Source: JAWOHX01 sp046484975 (GTDB lineage Bacteria > Bacillota > Clostridia > DUPQ01). From it: a DNA stretch of 12,916 bases. This document shows positions 6,552 to 12,916 of this stretch, one piece after another. The translations under genes and the position numbers were made by a program. The notes under the pieces are model-generated. The model was not told the DNA's origin and did no database searches. It saw nothing but the letters and a program-made list of their open reading frames with translations. The stretch is taken from the NCBI GenBank assembly GCA_046484975.1, contig JAWOHX010000118.1, forward strand, positions 1 through 12,916, given 5' to 3'. How positions within the stretch are numbered: position 1 is the first letter of the stretch; every line of letters begins with the position of its first letter.

Positions 6552-7513
6552 TTTTGCTTCGTGACACGCGATATGCATATACGGTGGGACGGATCAGGGT
6601 CGCTGAGACCCGGATGCTCGACGCCGCTGATTTCGACAGGATGCTTGAGCTGAAAACACCGGAAGATGTCCTGAAGATGCTCAACGAAAGAGGATACCCC
6701 GATTCCAGGGACTATGAAGAGGTCCTGAAAGCCGAGACCAGGAAGTTGTATGACTACATGAGGGAAATCACCCCGAACCCGGAATTGTTCTCCCTGTTTC
6801 TCTACAGGAATGACTGCCACAACCTGAAGGTGCTGCTGAAGAATGAGTTCTTCGGGGTCGCGGACGAATCCATGGTGGCGGAAAACGGCGTCTTCGGATA
6901 TGACGTGCTCAAGACCATGGTGCGGGAACGGGCCTTTTCCCCTCTCCCGGAAATCATCCGGCAGGGCATGGAGGAAAGCATGGAGCTTTTCGCCAGGACC
7001 AAGGACCCCCAGTACATCGACATCATCCTGGACAAGGCCTACCACTCATATTTTTCCCTCGAGGCGGGGAAGCTGAAAAACCCCTACCTGGACAGGCTGA
7101 CCAGGCTGCTCATCGACACCGGGAATGTGATGGCTTTTGTCCGGATCAAGAAATCCATGGAGGATCTGGACCTGCTCCTGCGGGTCATGATGGACCATGG
7201 GTCCGTCACCCCCGGGGAATATGCCGTGATGTTGCCGGAAAGCATGGAGCATTTCAGGGAAACCCTTGCCCGGACACCCTATGCGGTCCTGGCGGGACAG
7301 GAAACCGCCGCAGGAATGGAGAAAGAGAGTGACGACCTCATCATGCGTTTCCTGCGTGCCCACAAGCACAAGGTCTTTGGCATCGAACCCGTCATCGGCT
7401 ATATGATGGGGAAAGAGACGGAAATCGGGAATGTACGCATCATCATGGTGGGGAAGATCAATGGAATCGACCGGGATGCCATCCGGGAAAGGCTGAGGTT
7501 GGGTTATGCATAA
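6548..7513 (+). CDS. ntpC: V-type ATP synthase subunit C (d subunit, NtpC)
   Basis: Subunit C/d is the funnel-shaped adaptor that seats the central stalk (D and F subunits) on the proteolipid ring. The 321 residues fit the family (about 330). The N-terminus YAYTVGRIRVAETRMLDAADF is characteristic (positions 9-29), and the protein is helical with the family's repeated pattern (NDCHNLKVLLKNEF). GTG 6548 overlaps the ntpE stop by four bases (GTGA). AAAGGGG at 6538-6544 is only three bases from it and nine from the TTG at 6554, so the TTG could be the real start and would lose two residues. The 3' end overlaps ntpG by eight bases. Confidence 0.93.
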   Translation: MILLRDTRYAYTVGRIRVAETRMLDAADFDRMLELKTPEDVLKMLNERGYPDSRDYEEVLKAETRKLYDYMREITPNPELFSLFLYRNDCHNLKVLLKNEFFGVADESMVAENGVFGYDVLKTMVRERAFSPLPEIIRQGMEESMELFARTKDPQYIDIILDKAYHSYFSLEAGKLKNPYLDRLTRLLIDTGNVMAFVRIKKSMEDLDLLLRVMMDHGSVTPGEYAVMLPESMEHFRETLARTPYAVLAGQETAAGMEKESDDLIMRFLRAHKHKVFGIEPVIGYMMGKETEIGNVRIIMVGKINGIDRDAIRERLRLGYA

Positions 7514-7823
7514 GATCGGTGTCATCGGTGACAAGGACAGCATCCTGGGCTTCAAGGCCCTTGGAATACACGTGTTCCATGATGCGCAAAGGGATGTGAA
7601 CGAGCTCATCCAGGAACTTGTGAAGGAAGGCTATGTCATCCTGTTCATCACCGAGGAGTACCTGGCCAAAGCAAGGACAGCCATTGCGAAATACGAGGAT
7701 ATGCCGGTGCCCGCCATCATCCCCATTCCGGGAATCCGGGGATCCATGGGGATCGGGATGCAGAACATACGGAAAGCCGCGGAAAAAGCCATCGGCGCGG
7801 ACATATTGTTCAAAGAGAAATGA
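7506..7823 (+). CDS. ntpG: V-type ATP synthase subunit F (NtpG)
   Basis: This 105-residue small subunit binds the D shaft and completes the central rotor stalk. In E. hirae it is named NtpG. It shows the family's Rossmann-like fold, with MHKIGVIGDKDSILGFKALG at the start, a central VILFITEEYLA strand-helix and PAIIPIPG near residue 70. The ATG has GAGG (7495-7498) seven bases upstream, inside the end of ntpC. The gene overlaps ntpC and ends 17 bases before the ntpA start. Length and motifs are ordinary for the family. Confidence 0.94.
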   Translation: MHKIGVIGDKDSILGFKALGIHVFHDAQRDVNELIQELVKEGYVILFITEEYLAKARTAIAKYEDMPVPAIIPIPGIRGSMGIGMQNIRKAAEKAIGADILFKEK

Positions 7824-7840
7824 GAAGAGAGGGATTACCA

Positions 7841-9607
7841 GTGAGCAAAGGAACCATCACGAAAGTATCGGGACCATTGATCATCGCAGAGAACATGGAG
7901 GATGCCAACATGTACGACGTCGTCCGTGTCAGCGAGGAGAGGCTGGTCGGGGAAATCATCGAGATGAGGGACGACAAGGCATCCATACAGGTATATGAGG
8001 AAACCGCCGGCCTGGGCCCCGGGGAACCCGTGGAGACAACCGGGATGCCCTTAAGTGTGGAACTCGGCCCCGGCATCATCGGCCAGATATTCGATGGGAT
8101 CCAGCGTCCGCTGGACACCATCCGGAAACTCCATGGGAGCAGCATCAAGCGGGGAATCGAAGTGCCCAGCATCGACCGGGAGAAGACCTGGGAGTTTCAG
8201 CCCACCGTGGAAAAAGGCATGAAAGTGGTGGCCGGGGACATCATCGGCACGGTGCAGGAGACAATCCTGGTGGAACACCGGATCATGGTGCCCTACGGGG
8301 TGGAAGGCGTGGTGGAGGAAATATCGGAAGGAACATTCACGGTCACCCAGACCGTTGCAAAAATAAGGTCCGGGAAAGGGGAGCTCACGGAGCTGTCCAT
8401 GCTGCAGAAATGGCCGGTCCGGATGCAAAGGCCCTACAAACAGAAATTCACCCCCACGGAGCCCCTGGTGACGGGACAGCGTTCGGTGGATACCTTTTTC
8501 ACACTGGCCAAGGGAGGAATGGCCGCCATCCCGGGACCTTTCGGGAGCGGAAAGACTGTGGTCCAGCACCAATTGGCCAAGTGGGCCGCCGCGGACATCG
8601 TGGTATACATCGGGTGCGGGGAGCGGGGCAATGAGATGACTGACGTGCTGATGGAATTCCCTGAGCTCAAGGACCCCAGGAGCGGACAGCCCCTGATGAA
8701 AAGGACGGTCCTCATCGCCAACACCTCCGACATGCCGGTGGCAGCCAGGGAGGCCTCCATCTATACGGGGATCACCATCGGGGAATACTACCGGGACATG
8801 GGATATGACGTGGCCATCATGGCCGACTCCACTTCCAGATGGGCGGAAGCCCTGCGGGAAATGTCCGCCCGGCTGGAAGAAATGCCCGGGGAGGAAGGAT
8901 ATCCCGCCTACCTGGGATCCCGACTGGCCCAGTTCTACGAAAGAGCAGGAAAAGTGCTTTCCCTTGGGACAATAGGACGTGAAGGCAGCATCTCCGCCAT
9001 CGGTGCGGTTTCACCGCCCGGGGGAGACCTCTCGGAACCCGTCACCCAGGCCACCTTAAGAATCATCAAGGTGTTCTGGGGGCTGGATGCCCAGCTGGCC
9101 TACAGGAGGCATTTCCCGGCCATCAACTGGCTCACCAGCTATTCCCTCTACACAGAGAAGCTCACCGCCTGGTTCGAGGAAAACGTGTCCAAAGACAGGG
9201 CCAGGCTGCGTACCGACGCCATGAGGATCCTGCAGGAGGAGGAAAGCCTTCAGGAAGTGGTGCGGCTGGTGGGGATGGATGCACTGTCGAATCATGAGAG
9301 ACTCCTGCTGGAAGCGGCCCGGTCCATCCGAGAGGATTATCTTTACCAGGATGCCATGCATGAGGTGGACACCTATTGCTCCAGCAGAAAGCAGTTCCTG
9401 CTGCTGCGCCTCATCATGGATTATTTCTACAAAGGCGAGGAAATCATTAAAAAGGACATCGATATCGAGAAGCTCTTCCAGCTCCCTGTCCGGGAGAAAA
9501 TCGGGCGGGCAAGGTACATCAGGGATGACGAACACATGAACGACGAATTTTCGAAGATCAGGAATGAACTGGACGCCCAGCTCCGAGAGCTTGCGGCCGG
9601 GAGGTAG
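7841..9607 (+). CDS. ntpA: V-type ATP synthase catalytic subunit A
   Basis: This is the nucleotide-hydrolysing or -synthesising subunit of the A3B3 head. It has 588 residues with the GTG start. Features are an N-terminal beta barrel (KVSGPLIIAENM), the family-specific non-homologous insert (about 110-190), the P-loop GPFGSGKT at 232-239 (K238), and GCGERGNEMTDVL with the catalytic glutamate E261. The block ADSTSRWAEALREMSARLEE and the sequence GYPAYLGSRLAQFYERAG follow. No intein interrupts the P-loop region. GTG 7841 has AGAGGG (7828-7833) seven bases upstream, gives the family start MSKGTITKVSGPL, and puts the catalytic residues at the same numbers as in E. hirae NtpA. The upstream ATG at 7820 would add seven residues read from the ribosome binding site. 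Confidence 0.97.
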   Translation: MSKGTITKVSGPLIIAENMEDANMYDVVRVSEERLVGEIIEMRDDKASIQVYEETAGLGPGEPVETTGMPLSVELGPGIIGQIFDGIQRPLDTIRKLHGSSIKRGIEVPSIDREKTWEFQPTVEKGMKVVAGDIIGTVQETILVEHRIMVPYGVEGVVEEISEGTFTVTQTVAKIRSGKGELTELSMLQKWPVRMQRPYKQKFTPTEPLVTGQRSVDTFFTLAKGGMAAIPGPFGSGKTVVQHQLAKWAAADIVVYIGCGERGNEMTDVLMEFPELKDPRSGQPLMKRTVLIANTSDMPVAAREASIYTGITIGEYYRDMGYDVAIMADSTSRWAEALREMSARLEEMPGEEGYPAYLGSRLAQFYERAGKVLSLGTIGREGSISAIGAVSPPGGDLSEPVTQATLRIIKVFWGLDAQLAYRRHFPAINWLTSYSLYTEKLTAWFEENVSKDRARLRTDAMRILQEEESLQEVVRLVGMDALSNHERLLLEAARSIREDYLYQDAMHEVDTYCSSRKQFLLLRLIMDYFYKGEEIIKKDIDIEKLFQLPVREKIGRARYIRDDEHMNDEFSKIRNELDAQLRELAAGR

Positions 9608-9612
9608 GAAAC

Positions 9613-11001
9613 ATGCTCAAAGAATACAAGACCATCAGTGAAATAGCAGGCCCCTTGATGCTGGTCCGGGGCGTGGAGAACGTGAAATACAACGAGCTCG
9701 GTGAGATCATGCTCTCAAGCGGGGAAGTCAGGCGCTGCAGGGTCCTGGAGATTGACGGGACGGACGCAGTGGTCCAGCTTTTCAATAATTCCGCAGGCAT
9801 CAATCTGGCCCAAAGCACCGTCCGTTTTCTTGGAAGGGGCATCGAGCTTTCGGTTTCCCCCGATATGCTGGGAAGGGTGTTCGACGGGATGGGGGACCCC
9901 ATCGACAACGGACCGGAGATCATCCCCGAGATGAGGATGGACATCAACTCCCTGCCCATGAACCCTACGGCGAGGAACTATCCCTCGGAATTCATCCAGA
10001 CCGGGATATCCTCCATCGACGGGCTCAACACCCTGGTCAGGGGACAGAAACTGCCCATATTCTCCGCTTCCGGCCTGCCCCATGCAGAGCTGGCTGCCCA
10101 GATTGCCCGGCAGGCCAAGGTCAGGGGAGCCGACAGCAAGTTTGCCGTGGTGTTTGCCGCCATGGGCATCACCTTCGAGGAATCGGATTTCTTCATCCAG
10201 GATTTCCGAAGGACCGGAGCCATCGACCGGGCGGTGATGTACATCAACCTGGCCAACGACCCGCCCATTGAAAGGATTGCCACGCCAAGGATGGCACTGA
10301 CCGCTGCGGAATACCTGGCATTCACCATGGATATGCATGTCCTGGTCATTATGACGGACATCACATATTATGCAGAGGCCCTGCGGGAAATCTCCGCCGC
10401 AAGGAAGGAGGTCCCCGGAAGGAGGGGGTATCCCGGATACCTCTACACCGACCTGGCCACCATGTACGAGCGGGCGGGAAGAAGGATGGACAGCCAGGGG
10501 AGCATCACGTTGATTCCCATCCTCACCATGCCGGAGGACGACAAGACCCATCCCATCCCCGACCTGACGGGCTACATCACCGAAGGCCAGATCATCCTGA
10601 GCAGGGAACTGTACAAGAGGAACATCGCCCCGCCCATCGATGTCATGCCCTCGCTGTCAAGGCTCAAAGACAAGGGCATCGGGGACGACAAGACAAGGGA
10701 TGACCACAAGAACAGCATGAACCAGCTCTTCGCCGCCTACTCCAGGGGGAAAGAGGCCAAGGAGCTGGCCATCATCCTCGGCGATGCCGCCCTCACCGAT
10801 GTGGACAAGCTCTATGCCCGGTTCGCCGATGAATTCGAAAGAACCTACATCAACCAGGGCTTCCATGAGAACAGGAGCATCGAGGAAACCCTGGACATCG
10901 GATGGGAGCTGCTCACCATCCTGCCCAGGGCTGAAATGAAACGGGTCAGCGACGAGAATCTGGTGAAATATTACGATGTGTTCGCGAAAGGGAGCAAATA
11001 A
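9613..11001 (+). CDS. ntpB: V-type ATP synthase regulatory subunit B
   Basis: Subunit B alternates with A in the head. It has no working P-loop but supplies the arginine finger to the catalytic site. The 462 residues match the family. The degenerate P-loop position reads SASGLPHAELAAQIARQA (151-168). FAAMGITFEESDFF and the ITYYAEALREISAARKEVPG block are typical. The arginine finger is R350 in PSLSRLKDKG, the same number as in E. hirae NtpB. The start ATG is preceded by GGGAGG (9599-9604), eight bases away, and lies five bases after ntpA, so A and B should be made in equal amounts. The stop codon shares bases with the ntpD start (TAATG). Confidence 0.97.
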   Translation: MLKEYKTISEIAGPLMLVRGVENVKYNELGEIMLSSGEVRRCRVLEIDGTDAVVQLFNNSAGINLAQSTVRFLGRGIELSVSPDMLGRVFDGMGDPIDNGPEIIPEMRMDINSLPMNPTARNYPSEFIQTGISSIDGLNTLVRGQKLPIFSASGLPHAELAAQIARQAKVRGADSKFAVVFAAMGITFEESDFFIQDFRRTGAIDRAVMYINLANDPPIERIATPRMALTAAEYLAFTMDMHVLVIMTDITYYAEALREISAARKEVPGRRGYPGYLYTDLATMYERAGRRMDSQGSITLIPILTMPEDDKTHPIPDLTGYITEGQIILSRELYKRNIAPPIDVMPSLSRLKDKGIGDDKTRDDHKNSMNQLFAAYSRGKEAKELAIILGDAALTDVDKLYARFADEFERTYINQGFHENRSIEETLDIGWELLTILPRAEMKRVSDENLVKYYDVFAKGSK

Positions 11002-11648
11002 TGGGAAGACTCAACGTCAATCCCACCAGAATGGAGCTCAACAGGCTCAAGAAACGCCTCACCGTGGCCAGGAGAGGCCACCGTTTGCTCAAGGACAAGC
11101 GGGACGAGCTGATGAAGCGTTTCATCGTCATCGTCAACGAGAACAAGGCGCTGCGGGAGGAAATGGAAAGGCTCCTCATGAAATCCCATGAGAATTTCAT
11201 CATGGCCAGGGCCATCATGCCCTCGGAGAACCTGGAGGAAGCCCTGATGGTTCCCAAAAACCAGGTCGTGCTCCAGATGGGGGAGCAGAATATCATGAGC
11301 GTGCGGGTGCCCCTGTTCACCTGCGAAGAGGAGAATGCCAGCCATTCCAACATCTATCCCTACGGCATCCTGTCCACCTCCGCCCAGCTGGATGATTCCG
11401 TCTACAATCTCACCATGGTTTTCCCCGTCATGCTGAAGCTGGCGGAAAAGGAAAAGACCATGCAACTCATTGCCAAGGAAATTGAAAAGACCAGAAGGAG
11501 GGTGAATGCGCTGGAATACATCATGATCCCCCAACTGAACGAGACCATCCGCTACATCTCCATGAAGCTGGATGAGAACGAGCGGGGAAACATTACCCGC
11601 CTCATGAAGGTCAAGGACATGATGATTGAAGAGGCCAGGAGAAAATAG
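11001..11648 (+). CDS. ntpD: V-type ATP synthase subunit D (rotor shaft)
   Basis: Subunit D is the long antiparallel coiled-coil shaft that turns inside the A3B3 head and transmits torque to the ring. The 215 residues fit the family (about 210). The N-terminal signature NPTRMELNRLKKRLTVARRG (7-26) and HRLLKDKRDELMKRF are diagnostic. The C-terminal helix RRRVNALEYIMIPQLNETI (about 170-188) is the second strong signature. The middle (about 75-135) is the short-hairpin region that binds subunit F. The ATG overlaps the ntpB stop by one base and has AAAGGGAG (10987-10994) six bases upstream. It is the last recognisable ntp gene. No ntpH or ntpJ-like gene follows and no T-rich terminator is visible after it. 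Confidence 0.96.
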   Translation: MGRLNVNPTRMELNRLKKRLTVARRGHRLLKDKRDELMKRFIVIVNENKALREEMERLLMKSHENFIMARAIMPSENLEEALMVPKNQVVLQMGEQNIMSVRVPLFTCEEENASHSNIYPYGILSTSAQLDDSVYNLTMVFPVMLKLAEKEKTMQLIAKEIEKTRRRVNALEYIMIPQLNETIRYISMKLDENERGNITRLMKVKDMMIEEARRK

Positions 11649-11659
11649 GCCGCGGCCTG

Positions 11660-11668
11660 TGATATAAT
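11660..11668 (+). promoter_or_regulatory. Extended -10 promoter before the LuxR-type membrane regulator
   Basis: TGATATAAT is a TGn extended -10 with a perfect TATAAT (11663-11668). The position of the -35 (around 11640) falls in the end of ntpD and does not match, as is common for extended -10 promoters. Transcription would start near 11675. A perfect 10-bp palindrome GGCCGCGGCC (11648-11657) sits just upstream and could be an operator. Confidence 0.45.
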
Positions 11669-11694
11669 GGTCATGGGAACAGGGAGGATCGATG

Positions 11695-12642
11695 ATGGAC
11701 AGTCTGCTGAAACTCATTTCGAATATTGCTTTGTATCTGAACTTCTCCGTCATTTTTTCCATCACCCTCCTGTGCGTCATCCTATACCTGCGGACCAAGG
11801 ACAAGACCATATCATTTTTCCTGGGCATGCTCATCGCCCAGGTTTTGTTGTTTTCCATCGGGCTCTTATATCATTACATCCTCCAAGCCCAGCTGTCCCA
11901 TCTTTTTGAGAATTACACGGAGAACCTGGCGTTTTTGTCCGTCATCCTCATCTGTCTGATCATGACCACCGTCATCTATATGACCGTGCGCTACACTCTC
12001 TATCTCATCCCCCTGGAAGAGAAAAGAAAACGGCTGGGGATATTCCTAAGCACCGTCGTCAGCGGGGTGTTCCTCCTGTTCTCCCTGTTCACTGTGATCA
12101 TCGTCACCAAGGATGAATGGGCCATCAGGGCGGAAGGGAACCTGAATTTCCTCTTCCTCCTGGGCAGTCTGATCCTCATCGCCCCCTCCATCGTGGCCCT
12201 CATCTACCACGGCAGGTCTGAAGGGGAGAAGAAGTCCCTTCTCAAGGGCATCGTGTTCTCCTTCCTTCCCATTGCCATCTATTTCCCCATTGATCTTCTT
12301 CTGCTCCGGGAGAGCCCCTTCAAGATCACCCACATTGCCTACACGGTTTTCGCCATCACCCTGTTCATGTACATCATGAAGCAATACATGAAGGAGTATG
12401 AGATATCCGACAGGGTCAATGAGGCGAAGATTGTCCGTTTCAATAAAAAATACGGAATCAGCGAAAGGGAGGCGGAGATCATCCACTGCCTGGTCGTGGG
12501 AAAGACCAACAAGGTCATCTCCGGGGAGCTTTTCATTTCCGTGAACACCATCAAATCCCACATCAAGAACATCTATGGCAAGCTCAGCGTTTCCAATCGG
12601 ATCCAACTGATTCATAAAATCCATGTAGAAAGTGAAGAATGA
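11695..12642 (+). CDS. Seven-TM membrane protein with C-terminal LuxR-type HTH
   Basis: This 315-residue protein has seven hydrophobic segments (about 16-33, 40-62, 80-103, 114-138, 150-172, 183-204 and 211-231), a short charged linker, and a GerE/LuxR-type helix-turn-helix at about 251-311. That domain includes the typical GISEREAEIIHCLVVGKTNK and SVNTIKSHIKNIYGKL blocks. It is probably a membrane-anchored one-component transcription factor sensing something in or across the membrane. There is no receiver, PAS or known ligand domain, so the signal is unknown. Of two adjacent ATGs (11692, 11695) the second has the better spacing (seven bases) from GGGAGG at 11682-11687. An extended -10 promoter precedes it. 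The stop overlaps the beta-mannosidase start, which makes mannoside use its most likely target. Confidence 0.85.
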   Translation: MDSLLKLISNIALYLNFSVIFSITLLCVILYLRTKDKTISFFLGMLIAQVLLFSIGLLYHYILQAQLSHLFENYTENLAFLSVILICLIMTTVIYMTVRYTLYLIPLEEKRKRLGIFLSTVVSGVFLLFSLFTVIIVTKDEWAIRAEGNLNFLFLLGSLILIAPSIVALIYHGRSEGEKKSLLKGIVFSFLPIAIYFPIDLLLLRESPFKITHIAYTVFAITLFMYIMKQYMKEYEISDRVNEAKIVRFNKKYGISEREAEIIHCLVVGKTNKVISGELFISVNTIKSHIKNIYGKLSVSNRIQLIHKIHVESEE

Positions 12643-12916
12643 CCATGAAATGGAATCTCAACGGCGAATGGCTCCTTTCCGGAGGGGCCTTCAACAACGT
12701 GAGGGCCGTCGTCCCGGGCTGCGTGCATACCGACCTGCTGGCAAACGGGCTGATGGAAGACCCCTTCTTCCGTGACAATGAAGAAAAAACCATGTGGATC
12801 GGGGAGACGGACTGGACCTATACCAGGGATTTCCTGGTGAGCAGGGAAATCCTTGCAAAAGAGAACATTTCCCTCGTCTGCCACGGCCTGGACACCCTTG
12901 CGGAGATCCATGTCAA
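12639..12916 (+). CDS. Beta-mannosidase, GH2 family (partial, 5' end only)
   Basis: Ninety-two codons are present before the window ends. The N-terminus MKWNLNGEWLL and the blocks VPGCVHTDLLANGLMEDPFF, DNEEKTMWIGETDWTYTRDF and CHGLDTLAEIHVN are the characteristic start of GH2 beta-mannosidases (sugar-binding jelly-roll domain). These enzymes release mannose from the non-reducing end of beta-mannosides and N-glycan cores. The catalytic TIM barrel lies beyond the window. No signal peptide is seen, so it is probably cytoplasmic and acts on imported oligosaccharides. The ATG at 12639 overlaps the regulator's TGA (ATGA). An alternative ATG at 12645 is better placed behind the AGTGAAGA sequence. 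Either way the two genes are almost certainly co-translated. Confidence 0.88.
   Translation, partial: MTMKWNLNGEWLLSGGAFNNVRAVVPGCVHTDLLANGLMEDPFFRDNEEKTMWIGETDWTYTRDFLVSREILAKENISLVCHGLDTLAEIHV

Noticed and set aside
7820..7840. Upstream ATG (7820) as the ntpA start
   Set aside because: The added residues are encoded by the ribosome binding site of GTG 7841, and the GTG start gives the conserved N-terminus and canonical residue numbering.
11648..11657. GGCCGCGGCC as a terminator of the ntp operon
   Set aside because: The palindrome is too short to form a stable stem with a loop and is not followed by a T-run.

Overview
The window reads as a chromosomal segment of an anaerobic, fermentative bacterium, most likely Bacillota (Clostridia-like). 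The reasons are a type III glutamine synthetase, a complete bacterial V-type ATPase operon in the same order as Enterococcus ntpFIKECGABD, an HTH_26-type XRE regulator remnant, strong GGAGG-type ribosome binding sites with frequent GTG starts, and what looks like an ANTAR-type antitermination leader. The species cannot be named from the sequence alone.

Layout. (1) 1-525 is visibly AT-rich and holds only broken genes. A DNA N6-adenine methyltransferase fragment (NPPY motif) runs in from the left edge. A small unassigned minus-strand frame follows, then an XRE-family regulator broken by one missing base. This looks like a decayed restriction-modification or defence island. (2) 526-812 has no recognisable gene but carries the intrinsic terminator (724-758) of the next gene. 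(3) 813-2903, minus strand: glutamine synthetase type III (glnN). Its 5' leader contains a 12-bp intrinsic terminator that competes with a small AAGGAA-hexaloop hairpin, the layout expected for ANTAR-protein antitermination. (4) 2904-3187: a divergent promoter region with a glnN promoter (A-tract, TTGCAA-16-TATAAT) and a V-ATPase operon promoter (TATAAT). (5) 3188-11648, plus strand: nine tightly packed or overlapping genes, ntpF-I-K-E-C-G-A-B-D, encoding a complete V-type ATPase. The proteolipid subunit retains every residue of the Enterococcus hirae Na+ site, so the enzyme is probably a sodium pump or synthase. The catalytic A and B subunits retain K238/E261 and the arginine finger R350. (6) 11660-12642: an extended -10 promoter and a seven-TM membrane protein ending in a LuxR-type HTH. 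(7) 12639-12916: the 5' end of a GH2 beta-mannosidase, overlapping the regulator's stop codon, so the two are probably translationally coupled.

How the parts work together. The ntp genes supply the A3B3 head, the D/F/d (NtpD/NtpG/NtpC) rotor stalk, the E/G-type peripheral stalk (NtpE/NtpF), the proteolipid ring and the a subunit (NtpI), with no subunit visibly missing. GlnN assimilates ammonium at the cost of ATP and appears to be controlled at transcript elongation by nitrogen state. The LuxR-type membrane protein and the beta-mannosidase start a separate mannoside-utilisation unit. Nothing in the window is an entirely unknown system. The observations most worth following are the glnN leader switch, the 7TM-LuxR/beta-mannosidase pair and the decayed methyltransferase/XRE island.
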